The notes under the pieces: model-generated
What the model saw: only the letters and a program-made list of their open reading frames with translations
Database searches by the model: none
What the model was told of the DNA's origin: nothing
Made by a program: the position numbers and the translations under genes
Assembly: GCA_021159265.1 (NCBI GenBank)
Contig: JAGGSD010000178.1
Coordinates: forward strand, 1 to 6,101
Source: Syntrophobacterales bacterium
Lineage (GTDB): Bacteria > Desulfobacterota > Syntrophia > Syntrophales > UBA6807
Length of the DNA stretch: 6,101 nucleotides
Direction of reading: 5' to 3'
Part shown: positions 1-5,977 of the stretch, in pieces
Position numbering within the stretch: position 1 is the stretch's first letter
Layout: each line of letters begins with the position of its first letter

Positions 1-27
1 TATTACCCTGACAATCAAATTTCACTC

Positions 28-48
28 CCTAACCCAGATAAACTGGAA
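28..48 (+). repeat. Dispersed repeat, diverged copy 1
   Basis: This 21-base block matches the blocks at 190-210 and 5978-5998 at 17 of 21 positions. All four differences are transitions (A for G at 36 and 42, T for C at 39 and 44), so it looks like an aged copy of the same element. It is followed by a CGAAGC (52-57) that also occurs downstream of copy 3 (6004-6009). The second block found in copies 2 and 3 is not evident here; the palindrome at 61-81 occupies that position. Confidence 0.55.
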
Positions 49-60
49 ATTCGAAGCACG

Positions 61-81
61 TTCGACTGAGCTCACGCCGAA
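61..81. repeat. Imperfect palindrome centred on TGAGCTCA
   Basis: The self-complementary core TGAGCTCA (67-74) is flanked by TTCG (61-64) and CGAA (78-81), which pair with each other; the bases between do not pair. The whole looks like a REP-type intergenic palindrome. Similar sequences are common between genes in many proteobacterial genomes, from general memory. No function can be assigned. Confidence 0.45.
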
Positions 82-88
82 GCCATTT

Positions 89-171
89 TTGCCTGTCTGC
101 GTGCCTGCCCGTGCGTGTCCGCACCTGTCTGCCGTGCAGGCGGCGCAGACAGGCAACGCACAGGCAGGCAA
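89..171. repeat. GC-rich nested inverted repeats (hairpin cluster)
   Basis: Several arms pair with one another. GCCTGTCTGCG (91-101) is the exact reverse complement of CGCAGACAGGC (144-154). CTGTCTGC (125-132) pairs with GCAGACAG (145-152). TTGCCTG (89-95) pairs with CAGGCAA (165-171). The arms are built from a few recurring words (CCTG, GTCTGC, GTGCG), so alternative foldings compete. The block is markedly richer in G and C than the DNA on either side. It is probably an intergenic repeat element rather than a terminator, because no T-run follows it. An open reading frame running through it is not credible as a protein. Confidence 0.6.
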
Positions 172-189
172 GAATTTTACAACTAAGTG

Positions 190-253
190 CCTAACCCGGA
201 CAAGCCGGAACCAAACAAAATATATTTGTAACCGTTCAAGGGTTCAAGATTCC
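190..253 (+). repeat. Dispersed two-block repeat, copy 2
   Basis: The first block (190-210, core TAACCCGGACAAGCCGG) is identical over 21 bases to 5978-5998. After a 19-base unrelated spacer comes a second block starting AACCG at 230, running to about 253. It resembles 6021-6044 at roughly three quarters of positions. The same order and nearly the same spacing in both places suggest one composite element of about 65 bases. The first block contains CCGG-ACAAG-CCGG, which can form a small hairpin. There are no terminal inverted repeats and no coding capacity. Confidence 0.6.
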
Positions 254-388
254 ATGCTTTTTCCGTGGTTTTGTGATTCTATTTTTTTAGTTTTATTGGT
301 TTTATTGGATTCAAAAAAATATAGCAAGTATTTTTCCCTTTGCATTTTTCCTCGTTTCTATGTACGAGAGAATTCATAAAAACAGAAC

Positions 389-396
389 AGGAAGGG
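389..396 (+). promoter_or_regulatory. Ribosome binding site deciding the murI start
   Basis: The purine run AGGAAGGG ends 11 bases before the ATG at 408. The upstream in-frame ATG at 360 has no comparable site, being preceded by a pyrimidine-rich run. This supports 408 as the true start, in agreement with where family members begin. Confidence 0.5.
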
Positions 397-407
397 AAAA
401 CATCCTC

Positions 408-1223
408 ATGATAGGGTTTTTTGACTCGGGGTTCGGCGGTCTGACAGTGTTGAAGAGTGTTGTAAATCTTCTTCCCCAATATGATTATCTGTATCTTGGT
501 GACAATGCAAGAGTTCCTTACGGCAATCGTTCTCAGAACATTGTATACGAATTTACACGGCAGGCGGTGGATTTTCTTTTCAAACAGGAATGCTCTTTAA
601 TTATCATTGCCTGCAATACGGCATCCTCCAGAGCCCTCAGGAAAATTCAACAAGAGTTCTTACCCGAAGTATATCCTGGCAGAAGAGTCCTTGGCGTGAT
701 CCGTCCTGCAGCCGAAGCGATCGTTGAAAGGAACTGTCGCAAAATTGGCATACTGGCTACGGAGGGCGTTATCACTTCTGGTATTTATATCGAAGAAATT
801 AAGGGGCTGAACCCTTCTATTGAGGTTTTTCAACAAGCCTGCCCGCTTTTGGTACCCATAATAGAAGCGGGCGAAAAGAATTGGGAGGGAACCGATCTGA
901 TAATTTCAAAGTATTTGGGCAAATTATTCGATCAGGATGGAGAAATCGATACAATTCTGCTTGCCTGCACACATTATCCAATTTTACATGAAAACTTTGA
1001 AAGGTTAGTCCCCCCTGGGGCAACCATTCTTGATCAGGGACCCATCGTGGCTAAAAAGCTTAAAGATTACCTGACGAGATATCCCGCTTTAGACAAAAAA
1101 CTCACGAAAAAAGGAAAACGGTTATTTCTTACAACCGATGCTTCGGAGAAATTTGATCATCTTGCCCGTGTTTTTTATGGCAAACCGATACACTCACAAC
1201 TCATTTCATTAGAAGGTTCTTAA
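408..1223 (+). CDS. murI: Glutamate racemase
   Basis: Cytoplasmic, cofactor-independent enzyme that converts L-glutamate to D-glutamate for peptidoglycan. The 271-residue product has the family's usual length. Visible landmarks are the N-terminal FDSGFGGLTV (residues 5-14, with Asp6 and Ser7), YLGDNARVPYG (29-39), the first catalytic cysteine Cys69 in ACNTAS, and the second catalytic cysteine Cys187 followed by THYP, with His189. Both halves of the two-base active site are thus intact. The frame stays open to an ATG at 360, which would add 16 residues (rich in Arg, Lys and Asn) before the conserved start. I prefer 408 because family members begin with the IGxFDSG strand and because of the binding site at 389-396. 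The gene stands alone: the next gene starts 117 bases later and is unrelated in function. The closely related aspartate racemase family is unlikely given the motif set. Confidence 0.95.
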   Translation: MIGFFDSGFGGLTVLKSVVNLLPQYDYLYLGDNARVPYGNRSQNIVYEFTRQAVDFLFKQECSLIIIACNTASSRALRKIQQEFLPEVYPGRRVLGVIRPAAEAIVERNCRKIGILATEGVITSGIYIEEIKGLNPSIEVFQQACPLLVPIIEAGEKNWEGTDLIISKYLGKLFDQDGEIDTILLACTHYPILHENFERLVPPGATILDQGPIVAKKLKDYLTRYPALDKKLTKKGKRLFLTTDASEKFDHLARVFYGKPIHSQLISLEGS

Positions 1224-1340
1224 TTTATGAAGGTTTTTTAACTTTCTTGACTGAGAAAATTAACTATGTTAGTTCTTCAAACGAGATTTGTCAGTTCACT
1301 AACCGTCCCCTTTCCATGAGCCGCAAGATTATATATATTT

Positions 1341-1820
1341 ATGACAGAATTTACCCACTTGGATAAAAAAAATAAGTCACGGATGGTAGATGTTACGGCC
1401 AAAGAGCCTACATTCAGAGTAGCAGTGGCCAAAGGAAAGGTCTTGATGAAACCCGCTACCGTAAAAGCGATTGAAGAGGGAGAGGTATCAAAAGGGGATG
1501 TTTTCGGTGTCGCAAAAATCGCCGGGATCATGGCCGCCAAAAGAACAAGTGATATAATTCCCATGTGTCACCCCCTCGAATTGACGGGTATTGATATCCA
1601 CTTTTCAAGCCACAGCAAAAGCGGAGAGATAACTATTCAATCGAGGGTCAAAACTTTTGGACGAACGGGCGTGGAAATGGAAGCGCTGACCGCCGTCAGC
1701 ACAGCAGCTTTAACTATTTATGATATGTGCAAATCTGCCGATAAAGAAATAATATTATCAGATATAAAACTAATGGAAAAGAGCGGCGGCAAAAGCGGAA
1801 TATTTATAAGGAAGAAATAA
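1341..1820 (+). CDS. moaC: Cyclic pyranopterin monophosphate synthase
   Basis: MoaC acts after the radical-SAM enzyme MoaA, converting the cyclic dihydro-GTP intermediate to cyclic pyranopterin monophosphate in molybdenum (or tungsten) cofactor synthesis. The 159-residue protein is full length and colinear with the Escherichia coli enzyme. Landmarks are the opening THLDKKNKSRMVDVT (residues 5-19), Lys51, Lys67-Arg68, PMCHPL (74-79, including His77), GVEMEAL (110-116), Asp128 and Lys131 in YDMCK, and the C-terminal KSGGKSG (147-153). Asp128 and Lys131 correspond to the catalytic pair of the family. No good Shine-Dalgarno sequence precedes the ATG; the 20 bases upstream are mostly A and T. The start is nevertheless supported because the conserved N-terminus begins within a few residues. 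No other moa gene is in the window, so the rest of the pathway must be encoded elsewhere. Confidence 0.95.
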   Translation: MTEFTHLDKKNKSRMVDVTAKEPTFRVAVAKGKVLMKPATVKAIEEGEVSKGDVFGVAKIAGIMAAKRTSDIIPMCHPLELTGIDIHFSSHSKSGEITIQSRVKTFGRTGVEMEALTAVSTAALTIYDMCKSADKEIILSDIKLMEKSGGKSGIFIRKK

Positions 1821-1849
1821 TCCTCCCGAACTTTTTATCCTGCGACAAC

Positions 1850-1853
1850 AGGT
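1850..1853 (+). promoter_or_regulatory. Short ribosome binding site favouring the second ATG
   Basis: AGGT lies 7 bases before the ATG at 1861 but only 1 base before the in-frame ATG at 1855. Normal spacing therefore favours 1861. The choice changes the protein by only two residues. Confidence 0.35.
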
Positions 1854-1860
1854 AATGTCA

Positions 1861-2379
1861 ATGTCAAAAACAACTTACAGAATAAGGAAATCACTTTTAA
1901 TTCCTCTGGCTATCGATACTTTTTTTCTTTTCGTGCTATTAGTAATTGTTTTTTTTACCGATGCTCACCCTGCAGAAAGAATTGTTCTTTCCGTCATCTT
2001 TATCCCTCTTGCATACTCTTTCCTCGAATCAATTTTCCGTAAAACCACCGTAGAGACAAAAGGCATTCAAATACAAAAACTCCTGAGGAGAAAAGCGCTG
2101 GATTGGAACGATATTACAAATATTGACACGATAATTTTGAGAAAAAAAATATACCTTATCCTGACTACTACAAAGGGGTTTTGCACATTATCAAATTCTT
2201 ATGGCAATTTTACAAATCTGACTCGCGAGATCATTGAGCATATAGACAGTGATAAAGTAGAGAAGAGTGTAAGAGATATCATTAAACAGCCGATTCACAA
2301 GATATGGGATGTTGTGGGGACATGGCTTGCAGCCATTCTCCTATTTTTTATCATTTACATGAAACTATTCGTTTCTTGA
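1861..2379 (+). CDS. Small membrane protein with PH-like domain
   Basis: I do not recognise a named family member. The 172-residue product has two hydrophobic helices close together (about residues 12-33 and 41-59, separated by a short charged turn DAHPAER). A soluble section of about 64-128 follows, then a third membrane helix near the C-terminus (about 151-171). The soluble section, with VETKGIQIQ, an Arg/Lys-rich turn, LDWNDITNID and alternating strands, resembles the bacterial PH domain of small membrane proteins of the YdbT/YcxB kind. That assignment comes from pattern only. By the positive-inside rule, the Arg/Lys-rich N-terminus and the PH-like section probably both face the cytoplasm. 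An in-frame ATG at 1855 is an alternative start. It begins 40 bases after moaC and may be co-transcribed with it, but nothing links its function to cofactor synthesis. Confidence 0.7.
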   Translation: MSKTTYRIRKSLLIPLAIDTFFLFVLLVIVFFTDAHPAERIVLSVIFIPLAYSFLESIFRKTTVETKGIQIQKLLRRKALDWNDITNIDTIILRKKIYLILTTTKGFCTLSNSYGNFTNLTREIIEHIDSDKVEKSVRDIIKQPIHKIWDVVGTWLAAILLFFIIYMKLFVS

Positions 2380-2472
2380 TCCTGTTCCGGTAGTTTTTTT
2401 CTCAGGCCTTTTATTTTTTTGTCACAAAATTGCAAAGTAATGTTTCTATCTTAGAAAGGACTGTGGTTCCAT

Positions 2473-2781
2473 ATGAATTCACGAAACACGGACAATCTGA
2501 TAAGTGAGAGTGAAACCGGCAACTCATCGTTTTCAGCCATAGAAAATATCCTGGAAAAGCGGTTTGTAGATATTGTCACTGTCCTCAGTTCGCAAAATCC
2601 CGGTAAGAGTAAATTGTATGAAGAGATTTTATCGATGGTTGAAAGAATTTTAATCACAATTGCTTTAAGACGTTCCAATAATATCAGATCGACTGCCGCC
2701 ACCTTCCTCGGGATAAGCAGAAATACCCTTCATAATAAGATGGAAAAACTGGGAATAAAAATTGACAAAACAAAGGATTAG
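2473..2781 (+). CDS. Fis-like DNA-binding protein
   Basis: The 102-residue protein matches the architecture of Escherichia coli Fis (98 residues). It has a variable N-terminus (1-20), a helical dimerisation region, then LYEEILSMVE (48-57), comparable to LYELVLAEVE in Fis. A C-terminal helix-turn-helix follows (about 69-95), with AATFLGISRNTLHNKMEKLGI comparable to the Fis recognition segment. There is no receiver or AAA+ domain, so it is a free-standing Fis-type protein and not a broken NtrC-type activator. A GAAAGGA sequence ends 12 bases before the ATG. It lies 56 bases upstream of the mutase genes on the same strand, with no terminator visible between. It could be co-transcribed with them or control them; alternatively it is a global nucleoid protein that happens to sit here. 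Targets cannot be told from the sequence. Confidence 0.8.
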   Translation: MNSRNTDNLISESETGNSSFSAIENILEKRFVDIVTVLSSQNPGKSKLYEEILSMVERILITIALRRSNNIRSTAATFLGISRNTLHNKMEKLGIKIDKTKD

Positions 2782-2837
2782 CATTAAGTAACAAAACACA
2801 TTTAAGAAAAAGGGAATCAAAAAAAGGAGACATATTT

Positions 2838-4520
2838 ATGTATTTTACCAAAGAATTGATGGATAAATCCAGCAAAATGGCTCGAAAGTGGGAGGACGAA
2901 GTTAAAAAAGCTGTGGCCCGTCATGCAGATCAGAAGGATGACTGGTCCACCGTATCATCTCTGCCAATCAACAGACTATATGGCCCTGAAGACATCAAAG
3001 ACATTAATTTTGAAGAAGATATCTCCTATCCGGGCCAATTTCCTTACACTCGTGGCAATCAGGTTACCGGCTATCGCGGGAGATACTGGACTTTCAGGAT
3101 GTTTTCCGGGTTTGGCAGCGCAAAAGATACGAATGAACGCTGGCATCAATTATTGGATGCAGGGCAGACAGGGCTCAGCACAGCTTTCGATTTCCCGACA
3201 CTCATGGGCTATGACACGGATAATCCGAAGGCCCGCGGCGAGTGCGGTAAATGTGGCGTTGCTATTGATACACTGGAAGATTTCATGGTACTCGTTGATG
3301 GAATTCCCATGGATAAGATCACCACATCCATGACAATCAATCCTCCGGCAACAGTTCTGTGGGCTATGTATTGTGCCGCTGCTGAAATCAAGGGCGTGCC
3401 TCTCACCAAGATCGGCGGCACGATTCAAAATGACATGCTCAAGGAATTCATAGCTCAGAAGACATTTATGTGTCCGCCTGAACCATCGGTGAAACTGATC
3501 AGCGATACTGTCGAATTTGGCACTAGACATGTTCCAAAATGGAACACCATAAGTATTAGCGGTTATCATATCAGGGAGGCTGGGTCAACGGCTGTGCAGG
3601 AACTTGCCTTCACTCTTCGCGACGGGATGGAATATGTGGAGGATGTCATAAAACGCAAAGGACTCGACGTAGATGAATTTGCGCCGAGGCTTTCCTTCTT
3701 CTTCAACGCTCATATCGATTTTTTTGAGGAAATTGCAAAAATGCGCGCCGCCCGCAGAATATGGGCAAAGGCAATGCGTGACCGTTACAAAGCCAGGAAT
3801 GAGAGATCATGGTGGATGCGTTTTCATACACAGACAGCGGGATGTTCCCTGACTGCTCAGCAGCCTTACAACAACGTTGTTCGCACTGCAACGGAGGCTC
3901 TTTCTGCCGTTCTTGGCGGAACCCAATCGCTCCATACCAATTCATTAGATGAGGTCTTGTGTCTGCCTACAGATCACGCCGTGCAAATCGCTCTGAGAAC
4001 ACAACAAATCATTGCCGAGGAGACAGGCGTTACGAATACAATTGATCCGCTGGCAGGATCATATTTTGTCGAAGCCCTGACCAACAAGATGGAAGAACAG
4101 GCGTGGGAATACATCCACAAGATCGATGACATGGGCGGAATGGTTGCCGCGATTGACAGAGGATTCCCCCAGATGGAACTTGCGGATGCGGCTTACAAAT
4201 TCCAGAAACAGATTGATTCCGGTGAAAAGATCATGGTAGGCGTCAATAAATATGTCATCGAAGACGAACCGGAAATTCCCCTTCTGGAAATCGAAGACCG
4301 TATTGAGAAGGAGCAGCTCGACAGGCTGAATGGGGTCAAAAGAAAGCGTGACAGCAAAGCAGTCAAGAAGAGCTTGGGTGACATGAGGAACGCTTGCAAG
4401 AAGGCAGAGAATGTCATGCCTTACTGCATCGAGGCCGTGAAGAACCTGTGTACTCTTCAGGAGATATGTGATGTCTATCGCGAAGTTTATGGCGAATATC
4501 GTGACCCCGCAATGTACTAA
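2838..4520 (+). CDS. icmA: B12-dependent acyl-CoA mutase large subunit, isobutyryl-CoA mutase type
   Basis: Catalytic subunit of an adenosylcobalamin-dependent carbon-skeleton mutase of the methylmalonyl-CoA mutase family. The 560-residue length fits the stand-alone large subunit, a substrate-binding TIM barrel without a cobalamin domain; that domain is encoded by the next gene. Family landmarks are YPGQFPYTRG (64-73), GQTGLSTAFDFPTLMGYD (109-126), GTIQNDMLKEF (194-204), ISGYHIREAG (240-249, with Tyr243 and His244), FHTQTAG, LTAQQPYNNVVRT and GGTQSLHTNSLDE. Specificity positions are telling. Numbering happens to match Propionibacterium methylmalonyl-CoA mutase, where Tyr89 and Arg207 hold the substrate carboxylate; here they are Phe89 and Gln207, as in isobutyryl-CoA mutase. 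Ala116 argues against 2-hydroxyisobutyryl-CoA mutase, which has Asp there. The likely reaction is isobutyryl-CoA to butyryl-CoA or a similar non-carboxylated substrate. A strong AAAGGAG (2823-2829) precedes the ATG by 8 bases. A CxxC (Cys136, Cys139) is unusual. Confidence 0.9.
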   Translation: MYFTKELMDKSSKMARKWEDEVKKAVARHADQKDDWSTVSSLPINRLYGPEDIKDINFEEDISYPGQFPYTRGNQVTGYRGRYWTFRMFSGFGSAKDTNERWHQLLDAGQTGLSTAFDFPTLMGYDTDNPKARGECGKCGVAIDTLEDFMVLVDGIPMDKITTSMTINPPATVLWAMYCAAAEIKGVPLTKIGGTIQNDMLKEFIAQKTFMCPPEPSVKLISDTVEFGTRHVPKWNTISISGYHIREAGSTAVQELAFTLRDGMEYVEDVIKRKGLDVDEFAPRLSFFFNAHIDFFEEIAKMRAARRIWAKAMRDRYKARNERSWWMRFHTQTAGCSLTAQQPYNNVVRTATEALSAVLGGTQSLHTNSLDEVLCLPTDHAVQIALRTQQIIAEETGVTNTIDPLAGSYFVEALTNKMEEQAWEYIHKIDDMGGMVAAIDRGFPQMELADAAYKFQKQIDSGEKIMVGVNKYVIEDEPEIPLLEIEDRIEKEQLDRLNGVKRKRDSKAVKKSLGDMRNACKKAENVMPYCIEAVKNLCTLQEICDVYREVYGEYRDPAMY

Positions 4521-4546
4521 CAGAACGATTCAGAGAGGAAAATGAT

Positions 4547-4957
4547 ATGGCAAAAAGAAGACTTCGTATAATGGTAGCCAAACCCGGGCTTGACGGACAT
4601 GACCGGGGCGCCAGAGTCCTGGCAAGATGTTTCCGCGATGCGGGATATGAAACGATTTATACAGGTTGTCACCAGACTCCGGAAGAGATCGCCGCAGCAG
4701 CAGTCCAGGAAGACGTTGATTGTCTGGGATTAAGCTGTATGTCGGGGGCACATCGATTTCTGTTCCCGGAGACGGTAAAAAAATTGAGGGAGCTGGGCGC
4801 CGATGACATCCAGGTTATCGGTGGAGGCATCATTCCGCCCGCAGATTTTCAGTTACTCTATGACGCGGGACTTAAAGGTATTTTTGTGCCGGGCATTGCC
4901 CTTGATGATATCGTAAAGTGGATCGAAGAGAATATCGTTCCAAATATCAAAGATTAA
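4547..4957 (+). CDS. icmB: Cobalamin-binding small subunit of the acyl-CoA mutase
   Basis: The 136-residue protein is a single B12-binding Rossmann-like domain, the usual size for detached mutase small subunits. LDGHDRG (15-21) contains the DxHxxG motif, with His18 as the expected lower axial ligand to cobalt in 'base-off, His-on' binding. The conserved stretch YTGCHQTPEEI (38-48) follows. The second motif, normally SxL, reads Ser63-Cys64-Met65 followed by SGAH, so Leu is replaced by Met. The glycine-rich nucleotide-tail motif is GGGIIPPAD (92-100). AGAGAGG-type purines (4532-4538) precede the ATG by 8 bases, and only 26 bases separate it from the large subunit, so the two are almost certainly co-transcribed and form one heteromeric enzyme. 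Detached B12 domains of methyltransferases are an alternative, but they carry an extra helical cap domain that is absent here. Confidence 0.93.
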   Translation: MAKRRLRIMVAKPGLDGHDRGARVLARCFRDAGYETIYTGCHQTPEEIAAAAVQEDVDCLGLSCMSGAHRFLFPETVKKLRELGADDIQVIGGGIIPPADFQLLYDAGLKGIFVPGIALDDIVKWIEENIVPNIKD

Positions 4958-5010
4958 ATTATTTGGTTTTGATTCTCATTCACGGATTGTAATGAAGAGG
5001 AAAAAAATTA

Positions 5011-5973
5011 ATGGAAATAACGAAAAAAGTGTTGGACGGAAATGTTCGCACCGTATCCCGTCTTATAAGAAATCTGGAAGATGGTCTTCCCGAAGCAAGA
5101 GCAACGCTGAGAAAAATCTTTCACCATACAGGGAAAGCCCATGTAATTGGTTTTACCGGTTCCCCGGGAGCGGGTAAAAGCACTCTTATCGATGCTATGA
5201 TAACGGAGATCAGGAAAGGAGGCAAGACTGTTGGCGTACTTCTTGTGGATCCGTCCAGCCCGTTTACGGGTGGTGCGATTCTTGGTGACAGGGTCCGTAT
5301 GCAGCGTCATTCAACTGATCCGGGTGTATTTGTGAGAAGCCTGGCTACAAGGGGCGCTCTCGGAGGGCTCTCCAAGGCTGTGGGTGATGCTATACATATT
5401 CTTGATGCCATGGGGAAAGACTATGTCATCGTGGAAACCGTCGGCACCGGTCAGCAGGAAGTGGAAATAATAAATCACTCTCACACTGTTATTGTTGTCG
5501 CAATTCCCGGTATGGGCGATGAAATCCAGGCAATCAAAGCAGGAATCCTGGAAATTGCGGACATATTCGTGATCAACAAGGCAGACCGCGATGGTGCAGG
5601 TAAGCTTTATCAGGAACTAATGTACATGCTCAATATGGCGGATGAATTCCCCGGAGGATGGCGTCCCCCTATTATCAAAATCGAAAATATGTTTGATGCC
5701 GATTCATTTAGAAAAAGTCTCATAGAATTGATTGACACAATTGACCAGCACTATAAAAATCTCGTTGATAATAATCTGTTAGGTAATCGAATTCGCCGCA
5801 AGGCAACGTTAGAACTGACTGAGGCCCTCCACGCGGTCATTCTTGACCCTGTGTTAACAAAACTTGTGGAATCCGGAGAAATGACACAAATGACCGATAA
5901 GGTATTAAATAAAACCGCTGATCCATATACCCTTGCAGAAGAAGTAGCGAAAAAGTATTTAAGGAAATTGTAG
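5011..5973 (+). CDS. meaB: Mutase-associated G-protein chaperone (MeaB/MeaI type)
   Basis: P-loop GTPase of the G3E/SIMIBI class that gates delivery of adenosylcobalamin to the mutase and helps remove inactivated cofactor. The 320 residues are the family's usual length. Motifs in order are the Walker A GSPGAGKST (50-58), VDPSSPFTGGAILGDRVRM (79-97), VFVRSLATRGALGGLS (106-121), the switch ETVGTGQQEVE (142-152), and the guanine-specifying NKAD (189-192). The C-terminal part (about 230-320) corresponds to the helical dimerisation arm of MeaB. Older annotation calls such proteins ArgK or LAO/AO transport ATPase, which is misleading. The purine-rich GAAGAGG (4994-5000) precedes the ATG by 10 bases, and the gap to the small subunit is 53 bases without a terminator, so it belongs to the same unit. 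Its partner looks like an isobutyryl-CoA mutase, so it may correspond to the stand-alone G-protein named MeaI rather than MeaB itself. Confidence 0.93.
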   Translation: MEITKKVLDGNVRTVSRLIRNLEDGLPEARATLRKIFHHTGKAHVIGFTGSPGAGKSTLIDAMITEIRKGGKTVGVLLVDPSSPFTGGAILGDRVRMQRHSTDPGVFVRSLATRGALGGLSKAVGDAIHILDAMGKDYVIVETVGTGQQEVEIINHSHTVIVVAIPGMGDEIQAIKAGILEIADIFVINKADRDGAGKLYQELMYMLNMADEFPGGWRPPIIKIENMFDADSFRKSLIELIDTIDQHYKNLVDNNLLGNRIRRKATLELTEALHAVILDPVLTKLVESGEMTQMTDKVLNKTADPYTLAEEVAKKYLRKL

Positions 5974-5977
5974 CTAC

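Larger units (their letters stand above)
1..407. other. Gene-free upstream region rich in repeats
   Basis: I see no believable gene here. The open frames in the stretch are low-complexity translations of repeats, with no recognisable protein family and no ribosome binding site. It holds two copies of a dispersed repeat, a palindrome and a GC-rich inverted-repeat cluster, listed separately. From about 211 onward it turns AT-rich. Small tandem duplications are visible: GTTCAAG at 234-240 and 242-248, and TTTTATTGG at 291-299 and 300-308. The promoter of murI probably lies in the AT-rich part (about 255-360), but no clear -35/-10 pair can be assigned. Confidence 0.7.

Noticed and set aside
296..325. 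Possible murI promoter TTGGTT, 18 bases, TATAGC
   Set aside because: Only three of six and four of six positions match the consensus in very AT-rich DNA where such matches arise by chance.
89..379. Open frame of 96 residues on the + strand
   Set aside because: It runs through the GC-rich inverted repeats and AT-rich spacer, has no ribosome binding site and no recognisable protein features, and overlaps the region before murI.
1247..1275. TTGACT as a -35 box for moaC
   Set aside because: The -35 is good, but the hexamer at correct spacing (TAGTTC) is a poor -10; the better TATGTT is only 12 bases away.
2361..2420. Hairpin GAAAC-TATTC-GTTTC followed by T-runs as a terminator after the membrane protein gene
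   Set aside because: The stem has only five mostly A-T pairs, lies inside the coding region and is more than 15 bases from the nearest T-run.
2782..2837. Cobalamin riboswitch before the B12-dependent mutase
   Set aside because: The 56-base gap is far too short for one and contains no B12-box-like sequence; the 93 bases before the Fis-like gene are also too short.
2923..3569. Other-frame and opposite-strand open frames inside the mutase gene
   Set aside because: They are shadows of a strongly conserved coding frame and show no independent start signals or protein motifs.
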